The translations under genes and the position numbers were made by a program. Below the pieces are notes generated by a model. That model was not told the DNA's origin. It searched no databases and saw only the letters and a list, made by a program, of their open reading frames with translations. A stretch of DNA of 64,000 nucleotides, taken from Cytobacillus firmus. Its GTDB lineage: Bacteria > Bacillota > Bacilli > Bacillales > Cytobacillaceae. The stretch lies in assembly GCF_023715565.1 (NCBI RefSeq), contig NZ_JAMBOJ010000019.1, positions 1-64,000 of the forward strand. The letters run 5' to 3'. Below, piece after piece: positions 18,722 to 26,843 of this stretch (position 1 is the stretch's first letter; every line of letters starts with the position of its first letter).

Positions 18722-19192
18722 ATGAAATTGTCAACTGCAAATCATGATTCGCGAGAACAAGAACCAACTAATTTGGGACAAGAGTTCAGCTTGGCCATAA
18801 TCATGTTTCACCAAATGATCGCAGAAAAAGCAGGCTTAAATTTAACCGATTATAAAGTCTTGGGGATCATTCCATTCGAAGGACTCACTGCTGGACAGAT
18901 AGCATCTATTTCAGGGTTGTCAACAGGAATGGTGACTACGGTTGTCGACCGGCTTGAAAAAAAAGACTTTGTTTATAGGGAAAGAGATAGTAATGATAGG
19001 AGAAAGGTAAACATTAAAGCAAATTTTGAAAAGGTTGCCTCTGAAATAGGTCCTTATTTTCACTCGTTTGGGCAGGAAATGGGGAAAGTCACCTCAAATT
19101 ATACTCCTGAAGAGTTTAAAATCATCAATGATTATATGAGCAAAAGCATAGAAGTATTTAAACGGGAAATGGAAAAAATAAAAGAGAAATAA
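18722..19192 (+). CDS. MarR-family transcriptional regulator
   Basis: 156-aa winged-helix repressor. The wHTH region (about 45-110) shows TAGQIASISGLSTGMVTTVVDRLEKKDFVYRE followed by the wing DSNDRRKV; dimerisation helices flank it. It resembles the MarR protein at 61228-61704 (shared IIMFHQxIAxKxGLNxTDxK). It starts two bases after an AGAAGGG site, divergent from the membrane-protein pair, and the intergenic repeats suggest autoregulation. Members of this class commonly sense phenolic or electrophilic compounds; the ligand here is unknown. Confidence 0.85.
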   Translation: MKLSTANHDSREQEPTNLGQEFSLAIIMFHQMIAEKAGLNLTDYKVLGIIPFEGLTAGQIASISGLSTGMVTTVVDRLEKKDFVYRERDSNDRRKVNIKANFEKVASEIGPYFHSFGQEMGKVTSNYTPEEFKIINDYMSKSIEVFKREMEKIKEK

Positions 19193-19262
19193 CAGGGGAA
19201 TTTATCCATAGGTAAAAATAGATTAGTAATAGGATGGCGGACAACTTGAAATCAAAACCTAA

Positions 19263-19397
19263 GGCTGTTTTCGCAAAGTTTGTTGCTATTTATATTATAT
19301 TTACTGAGTTGATTGTAGTGGTTCGCTGAGCATCCTCTCACTGCAATCAACGGACAACATTGATAAGCGAAAAACAACCATTTATACGAAAAGAGCC
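19263..19397 (+). repeat. Dispersed inverted-repeat element, copy A (short form, 135 bp)
   Basis: Left end GGCTGTTTTCGC... and the complement of the right end GGCTCTTTTCGT... form imperfect terminal inverted repeats that both run to GTTGATTG about 50 bp in. The internal part is short (GAGCATCCTC core only). Copies B and C are at 44045-44324 (inverted) and 62775-62991. Confidence 0.75.
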
Positions 19398-19495
19398 AAA
19401 CCTAAATATCAAACGTGGATTAAATTGAATAAAATGGGAAATGTAATGATGATGAGCGGCAGAAAATAGTTTGTCTGCATAATACGCAAAAGAAT

Positions 19496-19544
19496 AAGAG
19501 CCAAAAATAGCAAGTAATACATTGCTTATTTTTGGCTCTTTTTT
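19496..19544. terminator. Terminator-like hairpin
   Basis: AAGAGCCAAAAATA and GCAA (19496 onward) pair with TTGC and TTATTTTTGGCTCTT, followed by a T-run on the + strand. It could serve the isdG-type gene on the - strand or the marR transcript on the + strand. Confidence 0.65.
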
Positions 19545-19671
19545 AGGAGCAGATCTAATCGGATTCTTTTCAAAAGGGCCATGGTCACTACACCAGATAG
19601 AGCCCAGTAGATAATGCCTGCTATATATTTAGCGCACAAGTCAACGAATGAAAGGCTCCTAATACAGGTCC

Positions 19672-19992
19672 TTATTTAATGGCCTCTAAAGTCGAAGCCA
19701 CTTCAGAAATAATGATTTCACTTCCAAGAAGAGGTGAATCCTGACCTCCGTTACCTGGGCCTGAATGGGCTTCTTTGAAAGCATCGCTGTTTTTCCATTG
19801 AGTAAAGTCTTCCATTGTATCCCAATACATATTTACATTAAGTTCGTCATATTCAGGAAGGTCTTTAGTCACTAATACTTCGACTTTTACAAAGCCATTC
19901 ATTTTCTGCAGGGCACCTGGTCTTGTGAACATGGGCGCCATTTTTTCTGCGAATCCTGACTTTAGCTTAATGCGGTTTGTTACGATAATCAT
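19672..19992 (-). CDS. IsdG-family heme-degrading mono-oxygenase
   Basis: 106-aa dimeric ferredoxin-like (ABM-fold) protein. The catalytic triad of IsdG/IsdI enzymes is present at the expected spacing: N6, W66 and H76 (family N7-W67-H77), with the H76 axial heme ligand in FKEAHS. Such enzymes open heme to release iron. It stands alone, with a GGGGGA ribosome site and, about 130-200 bp upstream, two near-identical palindromes that look like operators. No Isd surface receptors or Fur-box-like sequence are visible nearby, so heme as physiological substrate is a family-based inference. Confidence 0.85.
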   Translation of the reverse strand: MIIVTNRIKLKSGFAEKMAPMFTRPGALQKMNGFVKVEVLVTKDLPEYDELNVNMYWDTMEDFTQWKNSDAFKEAHSGPGNGGQDSPLLGSEIIISEVASTLEAIK

Positions 19993-20125
19993 TTCATATT
20001 CCCCCTGCTAAAGATTTTTTTAATGAGAACTGCTAAAGAAGAAAAGTACAAACTCTTCTTTGTTCCACGGAAAGAGAAAATCACTGTTTAAAGCCTTATA
20101 CACTGAGATAGTTTAGCTTTTCTTG

Positions 20126-20194
20126 ATTAGTCATGCGTGACTAATTTAATAAAATTATATTATTTTCTAATTGATTAGTCAAACGTGACTAATC
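20126..20194. promoter_or_regulatory. Twin palindromes upstream of the IsdG-type gene
   Basis: ATTAGTCA-TGCG-TGACTAAT at 20126-20145 and GATTAGTCA-AACG-TGACTAATC at 20173-20194; arms of 8 and 9 bp, same 4-nt spacer, centres 48 bp apart. They lie 134-202 bp before the isdG-type start on its strand. An imperfect third copy (GATTAGTCA-AAAG-TGACCAATT) is at 28536-28557. They look like paired operators for an unidentified dimeric regulator. Confidence 0.65.
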
Positions 20195-20323
20195 GTAAAG
20201 TAAATTTGAGTCGCGCTTGGAACTCAAAAATCTTGGTTAATTTGCTTCTTTTTACACAACCTTTAGTTAATCCAATAAAGTTTTTATTTCTATGAAGGCG
20301 ATAGGAGGTTAAATGCCTAAAAA

Positions 20324-20354
20324 TGACCTAAGTCAGATTTGGTGACCTAAGTCA
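20324..20354 (+). promoter_or_regulatory. Direct repeats TGACCTAAGTCA upstream of PTS IICB operon
   Basis: The 12-mer TGACCTAAGTCA occurs exactly twice (20324-20335 and 20343-20354), 19 bp apart. Each copy is itself an inverted repeat (TGAC-N4-GTCA). They lie 81-111 bp before the IICB start and just upstream of a cre-like site. Probably the binding site of the RpiR regulator encoded in the operon. Confidence 0.55.
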
Positions 20355-20366
20355 TGAAGTAATAAT

Positions 20367-20380
20367 CAAAAGCGCTTTCA
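20367..20380 (+). promoter_or_regulatory. cre-like CcpA site upstream of PTS IICB
   Basis: CAAAAGCGCTTTCA matches 12 of 14 positions of the catabolite-responsive element TGWAANCGNTNWCA, with an intact AAAGCGCTTTCA core, 55 bp before the GTG start. Carbon catabolite repression of the operon is likely. Confidence 0.6.
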
Positions 20381-20434
20381 AATGTTATTCTCTCTTGTTA
20401 AGATTGCCATATAAAATTTAAAGGAGGCAGCTCG

Positions 20435-22018
20435 GTGAGTAAGAGAAAAGTCAGTAGCTCAATTCAAACATTTGGCAGAACCCTTCTCCTGCCTATTGGG
20501 GTATTAGCACCAATTGGGATGATTTTGGGTATAAGTGGCGCTTTAGTTCAATCATATATGATCGAAAGATTCCCATTTCTAGGGAATGAAGGGATCAATA
20601 CTGCTTTAGTAAGCATTCGTACGATTGCCAGTATAATCTTTGATAATATTCCTTTACTATTTGCGATGGGTGTAGCTTATGGTATGAGCAAAAAAGACAA
20701 GGGGATTTCCGTTTTTGCCGCAACGGCAGGGTATTTAACCTTAATTGTTGCGATGAATGTTTGGCTGACCATAACAGGAAAAATGGCAGATCCTGAGGTT
20801 ATGACCCAGTATGGTCAAATTAGCGTTTTAGGAATTCAAACAATGAATATTAGTGCTGCTGGGGGAATCATCACAGGTCTGGTGGCTGCCTGGGCAACTG
20901 ACAAATATATAAATTTAGAGCTGCCAACAGCATTGGCCTTCTTTTCCGGAAAAAAATCAGTGCCCATCATCACGATAGGAATGATGACGGCAGTAGGCCT
21001 TTTGCTTCCGTTCATTTGGGAATTCATGGTCGGAGTGTTAATGAAATTATCAGTCGTATTTTTAAGTGTTGCAGGGCCATTTTTTACGGCTGCGGGTGAG
21101 AGGTTATTTATTCCGTTTGGGCTTCATCATGTGTGGAATGCTTTATTTAGATTCACAGAAGCTGGCGGAACCTATGTTATAGAGGGAAAAACTTATGTGG
21201 GGGTTCTTCCTGCACTGACCGAAGTTCTCTTTAATCAAGGACCTGACAGTCAGTATTGGAGCATGATGCCTCAGTTAACCAGGTTTATGGCACAGCAGCA
21301 AATGCTGGTCACAATGTTTTTATTCCCGGCCATTGCATTTGCTATGTATAAAGCGGCACATAAGGATAATAAACCATATGTTAAATCGATGCTGGTGACA
21401 ATGGTATTAACTGCTCTATTAGGGAATGTAACTGAACCATTAGAATTCACTTTCGTATTTATCGCACCATTATTATACGTTTTATATGCATGTATAGTCG
21501 GTATTGGAGCTGTCCTTTTATCCTTTGCAGGAGTCGCAATCGGCTACATTCGCGGAACTGTTTTTGATTTTGCGATTTTCGGGCTCCTATACGAAAATAC
21601 AAGTTGGATCTATCTGGTGCTCATTGGGACAGGATTAGCTGTTGCCACATACTTTATCTTCTATTGGGCAATTATTAAGTTTGATTTAAAGACGCCAGGA
21701 AGAGAAGAAGATCAAGCTTTGGATAATACTCTGATTAAAGAAAAACGCTACGGGGAAATTGCAGATATCGTTGTCAACGCATTAGGCGGACGATCGAATA
21801 TTTTAAATGTAGATAACTGTATTACGCGGTTAAGAATCGACTTAGGTGATGTGAAAAACATCGATAAAGATTCGCTGCAGAAATCTGGTTGTACAGGCTT
21901 TTTCTTCCCTTCGGATAAACACATTCATATTGTATTTGGTCCTCAGGTGGAATTTGTCAGAAATGCAGTGGATGATAACATGAGAGGGGCAGGAAATAAA
22001 AATGCGGGCGTTATATGA
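20435..22018 (+). CDS. PTS sugar transporter subunit IICB, glucose/glucoside family
   Basis: 527 aa. Residues about 10-420 form the membrane EIIC domain of the Glc superfamily (FGRTLLLPIGVLAPIGM, then GLHHVWNALFRF and NVTEPLEFTFVFIAPLLY). A linker leads to the EIIB domain (about 440-515) with the phospho-cysteine C462 in NVDNCITRLRIDL. There is no fused IIA; a separate glucose-type IIA gene lies at 26051-26545 in the convergent operon. GTG start at 20435 behind AAAGGAGG. Its 3' end overlaps the lyase gene by 17 nt. The sugar is not evident from the sequence; context with NagB and a C-N lyase points to an amino-sugar derivative. Confidence 0.9.
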   Translation: MSKRKVSSSIQTFGRTLLLPIGVLAPIGMILGISGALVQSYMIERFPFLGNEGINTALVSIRTIASIIFDNIPLLFAMGVAYGMSKKDKGISVFAATAGYLTLIVAMNVWLTITGKMADPEVMTQYGQISVLGIQTMNISAAGGIITGLVAAWATDKYINLELPTALAFFSGKKSVPIITIGMMTAVGLLLPFIWEFMVGVLMKLSVVFLSVAGPFFTAAGERLFIPFGLHHVWNALFRFTEAGGTYVIEGKTYVGVLPALTEVLFNQGPDSQYWSMMPQLTRFMAQQQMLVTMFLFPAIAFAMYKAAHKDNKPYVKSMLVTMVLTALLGNVTEPLEFTFVFIAPLLYVLYACIVGIGAVLLSFAGVAIGYIRGTVFDFAIFGLLYENTSWIYLVLIGTGLAVATYFIFYWAIIKFDLKTPGREEDQALDNTLIKEKRYGEIADIVVNALGGRSNILNVDNCITRLRIDLGDVKNIDKDSLQKSGCTGFFFPSDKHIHIVFGPQVEFVRNAVDDNMRGAGNKNAGVI

Positions 22019-23393
22019 CTCAAAAAGCAAAACGATAGATGACCAAGGCATTAAACATTTGTTTACACAAGAAGAAAAATATAAAGCATGGCTATTATTT
22101 GAGGCAGCATTAGCCCAGGCACAGGCAGAAGCAGGGTTTATTCCTGAAGCTGCTGCCAATGATATTAAAGAAGCAGCCAAAGTTGAAAATATTGATTTCG
22201 AGGAAATGGACCGGATCTATCGGGAAATCGGCCATGGGTTTGTTCCCTTTTTAAAGGTATTGGTGAAGGCTTGCCCTGGTGAAAGCGGGAAATACGTTCA
22301 TTATGGGATTACTACACAAAATATCCAGCAAAGCTCCCAGCTCTATATTATGAAAAAAGTACATTCGAAATTTATGAATCTTATCGGACAAATACTAAAT
22401 AATTTGAGCAAGCTGGCACTCGAAAATAAAGATACAGTGATGCCTGGACGCACGCATGGCCGTCACGCCATCCCGATCACCTATGGTTATAAGGTGTCCG
22501 TTTGGATTAGTGAATTTATAAATGCATTTGAGCGGATGGCAGAAGCTGAAAAAAGAGTATTCCAAGTGATGATGGGTGGCGCCGTTGGTGCGTTTAGCTC
22601 CATGCCCGAAGTGGGAATTGGTGTGCAAAAGCGAGTGGCAGAACTAGTCGGGATGTATCCTATGCAAGTCCCTTCAAGAAACATCAGTACACATAAACTT
22701 GAGTACATGATGAACTTAAGCCTTCTTGCGAATGTCTGCCATAAAATTGGAGAGGAAGTTTATAGCACGACACTCGAGGAAATTGCAGAAGTATCTGAGG
22801 GATTTAGCAAAGGCACAGTAGGAAGCAGCACAATGCCACATAAAATAAATCCGAAATTGGCAAAGGGAATTATTGCAAACTCTCAAAAGCTTTATTCCTT
22901 GCCTGGAGTGGGCATGTACTCGGCTGTCCGGCCATATGAGGGGGATAGCAGTTCCTATATGCTGTTTGATGGAATCCTTGAAGAAGCGCTGGAACTGACA
23001 ACAGAGGTTCTATTGCGCTGTGAGGAATTAACAAGGACAATGGTTGTCCATAAAGAGCGTATGCTCCATAATGCATTACGTAATAAAGGCCTAGACAATA
23101 GTGAATATGTGATGATGAAGTTATCGAGTAAATTAGGGAAAGATCAAGCACATAGTTTGATGTATCAGATTGCCATGAAAACTGCATCTGAGGGGGAGGA
23201 TTTCTATACCAACCTGAAGGCAAATGAGTTAATTGCCAGCGAATTTATCGATGAAGAAATCCAGGAGATGATTGATCCAAGGAATTACACCGGGTTGTCC
23301 TCTTTTATTGCTGAAACAGAGGCATCGAGGGCGAAAGATACGGCAGACAGAATTTTCACAGAATATCAAGAAGCAGAAAAAGTGTTGATTTAG
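22002..23393 (+). CDS. Argininosuccinate/adenylosuccinate lyase superfamily enzyme
   Basis: 463 aa. It has the superfamily's three conserved regions: HYGITTQNIQQ (near residue 100), GRTHGRHAIPITYG (near 148, catalytic His) and the signature GSSTMPHKINP (274-284) with the catalytic serine. The enzymes eliminate fumarate from N-(1,2-dicarboxyethyl) compounds or do related chemistry. It is not the purine-pathway PurB: it lies inside a PTS operon, overlapping the IICB gene by 17 nt and followed by an RpiR regulator. A phosphorylated sugar-aspartate adduct is the substrate I find most consistent with the context, as inference. A cycloisomerase-type activity is an alternative. Confidence 0.8.
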   Translation: MRALYDSKSKTIDDQGIKHLFTQEEKYKAWLLFEAALAQAQAEAGFIPEAAANDIKEAAKVENIDFEEMDRIYREIGHGFVPFLKVLVKACPGESGKYVHYGITTQNIQQSSQLYIMKKVHSKFMNLIGQILNNLSKLALENKDTVMPGRTHGRHAIPITYGYKVSVWISEFINAFERMAEAEKRVFQVMMGGAVGAFSSMPEVGIGVQKRVAELVGMYPMQVPSRNISTHKLEYMMNLSLLANVCHKIGEEVYSTTLEEIAEVSEGFSKGTVGSSTMPHKINPKLAKGIIANSQKLYSLPGVGMYSAVRPYEGDSSSYMLFDGILEEALELTTEVLLRCEELTRTMVVHKERMLHNALRNKGLDNSEYVMMKLSSKLGKDQAHSLMYQIAMKTASEGEDFYTNLKANELIASEFIDEEIQEMIDPRNYTGLSSFIAETEASRAKDTADRIFTEYQEAEKVLI

Positions 23394-23398
23394 CCAAG

Positions 23399-23429
23399 AA
23401 ACCTTCCATAGCTTTATGGAAGGTTTTTT
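23399..23429 (+). terminator. Terminator after the lyase gene
   Basis: AACCTTCCATA (23400-23410) pairs with TATGGAAGGTT (23415-23425), followed by six T. The rpiR gene 80 bp downstream therefore depends on readthrough or its own promoter. Confidence 0.85.
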
Positions 23430-23505
23430 GCTGATGTTTATTCTATTTTTGTCATGGTATAATAATCTGTGAATTTAACTACTGCCATAATTGAGGGATT
23501 ATATG

Positions 23506-24255
23506 ATGAATTATTTAGAGAACTATGACGAGATGACTGCCAGTGAAAGAAAAGTCCTCAATTATATTTTAAATAATAAAGAAGTCATTCCATATCTGAA
23601 AATAAATGAACTAGCGGATGCTGCCTTCGTATCCAAAACCATCATCATTAATTTGGCCCAAAAGCTCGGATTTAGCGGGTTTAAAGAACTTAAATATCAT
23701 TTTAGTACGCTTGCAAAAGAAGAAATTGATGAATCCAGCCAGGGGCTGTCGTTTCGAGACATGTTAAGGGATAGTGTGGATAAAACATTTACACTTGTAA
23801 GCGAAGAAGCATTAGAGAGCTGCTCGAAAAAAATTCTTTCAGCCAACAACGTCTTTGTGATGGCGAGAGGGACAAGTAAAGCAGTGGGGAGCTATTTAGA
23901 ACATTTGTTATTGTCCATTGGGATCCAATGTGTATTCATAAAGGATTATAATTTATCAGAACTTTTCACGAATTTCGTCAGGGAAGGCGATTTGGTTATT
24001 TTTATTTCATTGTCTGGCAATACCGAAAAGATTGTTGAGACAGCAAAAAAAGTACATATTAAAAAGGCTGACATCATCAGCTTAACGTCTTTCCAGTCCA
24101 ATAAATTAGCCAGTTACACGAATGATAATTTATATGTGTATACACATACCTCCGACACCAAAAGAAACGACAAAATTTCAAGAATTGGCTTCTTTGTCAT
24201 CGTCGATATGCTCATTCATCAGTTATCCTTGTTAAAAAGTGATAAAAACAACTAA
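23506..24255 (+). CDS. RpiR-family sugar-phosphate-sensing regulator
   Basis: 249 aa. N-terminal HTH_6 domain (about 1-75; TASERKVLNYIL, ADAAFVSKTIIINLAQKLGFSGFKELK) and C-terminal SIS domain (about 105-230; MARGTSKAVGS, FISLSGNTEKIVETAKK) that binds phosphosugars. I use the ATG at 23506, seven bases after GAGGGA; ATG 23503 and TTG 23491 are in frame. Likely controls the flanking PTS-lyase operon and perhaps the convergent IIA-HAD-NagB operon, with a phosphorylated pathway intermediate as effector. Confidence 0.9.
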   Translation: MNYLENYDEMTASERKVLNYILNNKEVIPYLKINELADAAFVSKTIIINLAQKLGFSGFKELKYHFSTLAKEEIDESSQGLSFRDMLRDSVDKTFTLVSEEALESCSKKILSANNVFVMARGTSKAVGSYLEHLLLSIGIQCVFIKDYNLSELFTNFVREGDLVIFISLSGNTEKIVETAKKVHIKKADIISLTSFQSNKLASYTNDNLYVYTHTSDTKRNDKISRIGFFVIVDMLIHQLSLLKSDKNN

Positions 24256-24292
24256 TAGAAGTACTGATGCCACTATAACGTGATTCAGTACG

Positions 24293-24340
24293 AAAGCCAT
24301 GAATCGAACAGGAATACTCCATTCGTTTCATGGCTTTTTT
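24293..24340. terminator. Bidirectional terminator between rpiR and nagB
   Basis: AAAGCCATGAATCGAA (24293-24308) pairs with TTCGTTTCATGGCTTT (24322-24337) with one mismatch; T-run on + and A-run-derived T on -. It separates the two convergent operons. Confidence 0.75.
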
Positions 24341-24344
24341 GTGA

Positions 24345-25076
24345 TTAAACAGCTGCGTTTCCCAGCGCCTCAGCATCTGCAATTAGTGTAACGTGGGGGT
24401 GTGTTTCCAATATGGATGCAGGGAAATTTTCATTCGGTTCACCTGTTAACAGTTGAGTTAAAGCGTCTTTTTTATTAATTCCTGAAATTAGCAGTAAAAT
24501 CTCCTTACTTCTCATTATACTGGCAATTCCCATTGTGATGGCGTGGGATGGAACGTTGTTTATATGGTTAAAAAAGCGTGCATTTGCTTCTCGTGTTGAT
24601 TGGGTTAGCTCCGTAATATGTGTTTCCGATTGAAAAGATGTCCCCGGTTCGTTAAAACCGATATGACCGTTGCTTCCAATTCCTAAAATTTGAAGGTCCA
24701 CTCCTCCATGCTTCTTGATCAGCTTTTCGTATTCGATACATTGCTTCTCTGGATTATTCCCATCTCCCTGAGGAACGTATGTATTGGCCTTTTCAATATC
24801 AATATGGTCAAACAAGTGTTCATTCATAAAATAACGATAGCTATAAGGATTTTCTCCCGAAAGCCCAATGTATTCGTCTAAGTTAAACGTAGTGACGTGT
24901 CGATAGGAAGTATGATTATTGTAATAATCTTTTATTAAATAATCATATAAGCCAACTGGAGTTCCGCCTGTTGCCAATCCAAGTTTTAGACTTGGATTAG
25001 AGCGTACCTTTTCTGCAACAAACTCAGCCGCTTTTCTGCTCATTTCATCATAATCTTTTACCTTTAGTATTTTCAT
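24345..25076 (-). CDS. nagB: Glucosamine-6-phosphate deaminase NagB
   Basis: 243 aa. Converts glucosamine-6-phosphate to fructose-6-phosphate and ammonia. The family landmarks are present: LATGGTPVGLY, FNLDEYIGL with the catalytic Asp, and GSNGHIGFNEPG with the catalytic His. The ATG at 25076 is preferred to that at 25082 because the AAGGAG site abuts the latter. It is the last gene of the IIA-HAD-nagB operon. No nagA (deacetylase) is adjacent, so here the glucosamine-6-P must come from a source other than GlcNAc-6-P, or nagA lies elsewhere. Confidence 0.95.
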   Translation of the reverse strand: MKILKVKDYDEMSRKAAEFVAEKVRSNPSLKLGLATGGTPVGLYDYLIKDYYNNHTSYRHVTTFNLDEYIGLSGENPYSYRYFMNEHLFDHIDIEKANTYVPQGDGNNPEKQCIEYEKLIKKHGGVDLQILGIGSNGHIGFNEPGTSFQSETHITELTQSTREANARFFNHINNVPSHAITMGIASIMRSKEILLLISGINKKDALTQLLTGEPNENFPASILETHPHVTLIADAEALGNAAV

Positions 25077-25116
25077 AGCCATTCTCCTTTCTGTAAGGGG
25101 TTAGAGCGTACGGGTA

Positions 25117-25953
25117 TTACCTGAATTGCTTTAAAGCATGTGAGACACCGCTTTCGGAATTGGACAGTGTGACAGAGTCACATATTTTCTTAACTTCCTT
25201 GTCTGCATTGTCCATTGCAATCGAATAGCCGGCACATTCAAGCATTGGAATGTCATTAAGATTATCTCCAATAGCCACAGTATTTTCTAAAGGGATATTA
25301 TAATATTCCGCCATTCTTTTCAGGCCAACGGCTTTATGTCCACCTTTATGCATAATTTCAACATTTATAGAGCTTGATGAAGTAACCGCAATAGTTGAAT
25401 AATCATTCAAAAAGGGAACGAGCTTGTTTCTTCGATCTGGACCAAACGTGAGAATGTACAGTTTGTTTACATTTATATGCTTATCAAGCAGTAGTTTGGT
25501 ATGGTCTGTAAAAACATTTACATGCACAGAGATTTGTGGCCTTTCGATAAACCGGTGAAAATCTGTATTTCCTAAACCTTTGATACTTTGTTTTACCCGT
25601 TCTGACCAATCATCCGGGAAGTAGATTCCATTATTCGTATAGAGACAGTAGGGGAAAACCATTTCGTTCAATCTCTGAATAATGGAGATTACATCATTCT
25701 GTTCCATTGAAATCTGGCTTATTATGTGATTTTCAGCCTCTACAACAGTCCCATTGCTTCCCGCTATTGGACACGTAAGATTATATTTGCTGAGAATGGC
25801 TTTAATATCTTCAGGAGCCCGTCCGGAGCAGACCATCACAATATGTCCATCTCTCTGTATCTCCTGGATAGCCTCTATATCGTCTTGTGAAATTTGTTTG
25901 TCAGGAGACAGCAGTGTGCCGTCCAGATCAAGTGCAAATAGTTTCAATGACAT
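25117..25953 (-). CDS. Cof-type HAD hydrolase
   Basis: 278-aa haloacid dehalogenase-superfamily phosphatase with a C2-type (Cof) cap. Motif I is DLDGTLLS near residue 9, motif II is CSGR near 42, the motif III Lys lies in HKGGHKAVGLKR, and motif IV GDNLNDIPML is near 226. Such enzymes dephosphorylate sugar phosphates, pyridoxal-P or FMN. Placed between the IIA and nagB genes on one strand (40 bp before nagB), it may remove toxic phosphosugar side products. Substrate not deducible. Confidence 0.85.
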   Translation of the reverse strand: MSLKLFALDLDGTLLSPDKQISQDDIEAIQEIQRDGHIVMVCSGRAPEDIKAILSKYNLTCPIAGSNGTVVEAENHIISQISMEQNDVISIIQRLNEMVFPYCLYTNNGIYFPDDWSERVKQSIKGLGNTDFHRFIERPQISVHVNVFTDHTKLLLDKHINVNKLYILTFGPDRRNKLVPFLNDYSTIAVTSSSSINVEIMHKGGHKAVGLKRMAEYYNIPLENTVAIGDNLNDIPMLECAGYSIAMDNADKEVKKICDSVTLSNSESGVSHALKQFR

Positions 25954-26050
25954 CCCTGCTTCCTCATTTATAGTAAAAGCAAATCACAGAACATGTTGAA
26001 AAAACGGATGCTATCTGCAGCCGTTTTAGTAGATTCTGCGTAATTTCTCT

Positions 26051-26545
26051 TTATTTTAATGTAATCGCTAAGACTTCACTTTCTCCCCTGGTAACGTCAG
26101 TGGACGTTTTCCATGTAAACGTGAATAAGTCCTCTGAGCTATTCGTTACGACCATTGGTATAATTGTACTTGCCGCATTTTTAGAAATAAACTCCAGGTC
26201 AGCTTCTATAATGAGCTGTCCCTTTGACACCTTATCCCCCACTTTTACTGCTGGATTGAAACCCTGGCCTTTTAAAGCTACAGTTTCTAACCCAATATGA
26301 ACAAGTATCTCAGCGCCCAGGTCCGTTTTAATGCCAAAGGCGTGCTTAGTTTCAGCTAACTGGATGATTTCGCCGCTAGCAGGGGCCACAATCCTTCCAT
26401 CTGATGGCAAAACAGCAATTCCTTCTCCCATTAACTTTTGACTGAATACAGGATCTGGGACATCCTCTATTTTCATTAATTCCCCGTTAGCAGGGCTTAC
26501 AATCTCTTCTGAAGCCGTTTGTTTCTTAAAAAGTTTTTTAAACAT
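26051..26545 (-). CDS. PTS glucose-type IIA protein (Crr-like)
   Basis: 164 aa soluble EIIA of the Glc family. The active-site pair is H68 (ETKHAFG) and the phospho-accepting H83 in ILVHIGLETVALKG. The start at 26545 (MFKKLFKKQ) has AGGAGAGGAT upstream; the frame runs open further 5' but without a ribosome site. It is the probable phosphate donor for the IICB at 20435-22018, which lacks a IIA domain; the two genes are on opposite strands about 4 kb apart. First gene of the IIA-HAD-nagB unit. Confidence 0.92.
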   Translation of the reverse strand: MFKKLFKKQTASEEIVSPANGELMKIEDVPDPVFSQKLMGEGIAVLPSDGRIVAPASGEIIQLAETKHAFGIKTDLGAEILVHIGLETVALKGQGFNPAVKVGDKVSKGQLIIEADLEFISKNAASTIIPMVVTNSSEDLFTFTWKTSTDVTRGESEVLAITLK

Positions 26546-26843
26546 GCTATCCTCTCCTGCCTTTTTTTTGAGCACCCTAAACCAACCACTATAAAAGCGT
26601 AGGGAACTCTTCATAGAATTTATTAAATAGGTATTAATTGCTTAGTGTTGTTCATTTTGATTTTATTTTTTAATAGGGTCAGGTTCAAGGCAACTTTATG
26701 GTCTGAAACTGCTCCAAAAAGATACCTGGACATTGGTTCATTACTCCGGAGTGAAAAATAAGCACCAAATCAGCATTTTAATTTACTGTCTTGTTAGGTA
26801 TGATTTTTTTATACTATTCTTTAGTTGAAAGGAGCTGGTCCCA

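Larger units (their letters stand above)
19193..19671. other. Non-coding stretch with repeat copy, terminator and degenerate fragment
   Basis: No intact gene. It contains copy A of the dispersed repeat (19263-19397), a terminator-like hairpin (19496-19544), and on the minus strand a short degenerate hydrophobic reading frame (about 19526-19670, containing YIAGIIYWALSGVVTMALL) that ends in TAA and has no start; it looks like the tail of a decayed membrane-protein gene. Confidence 0.5.
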
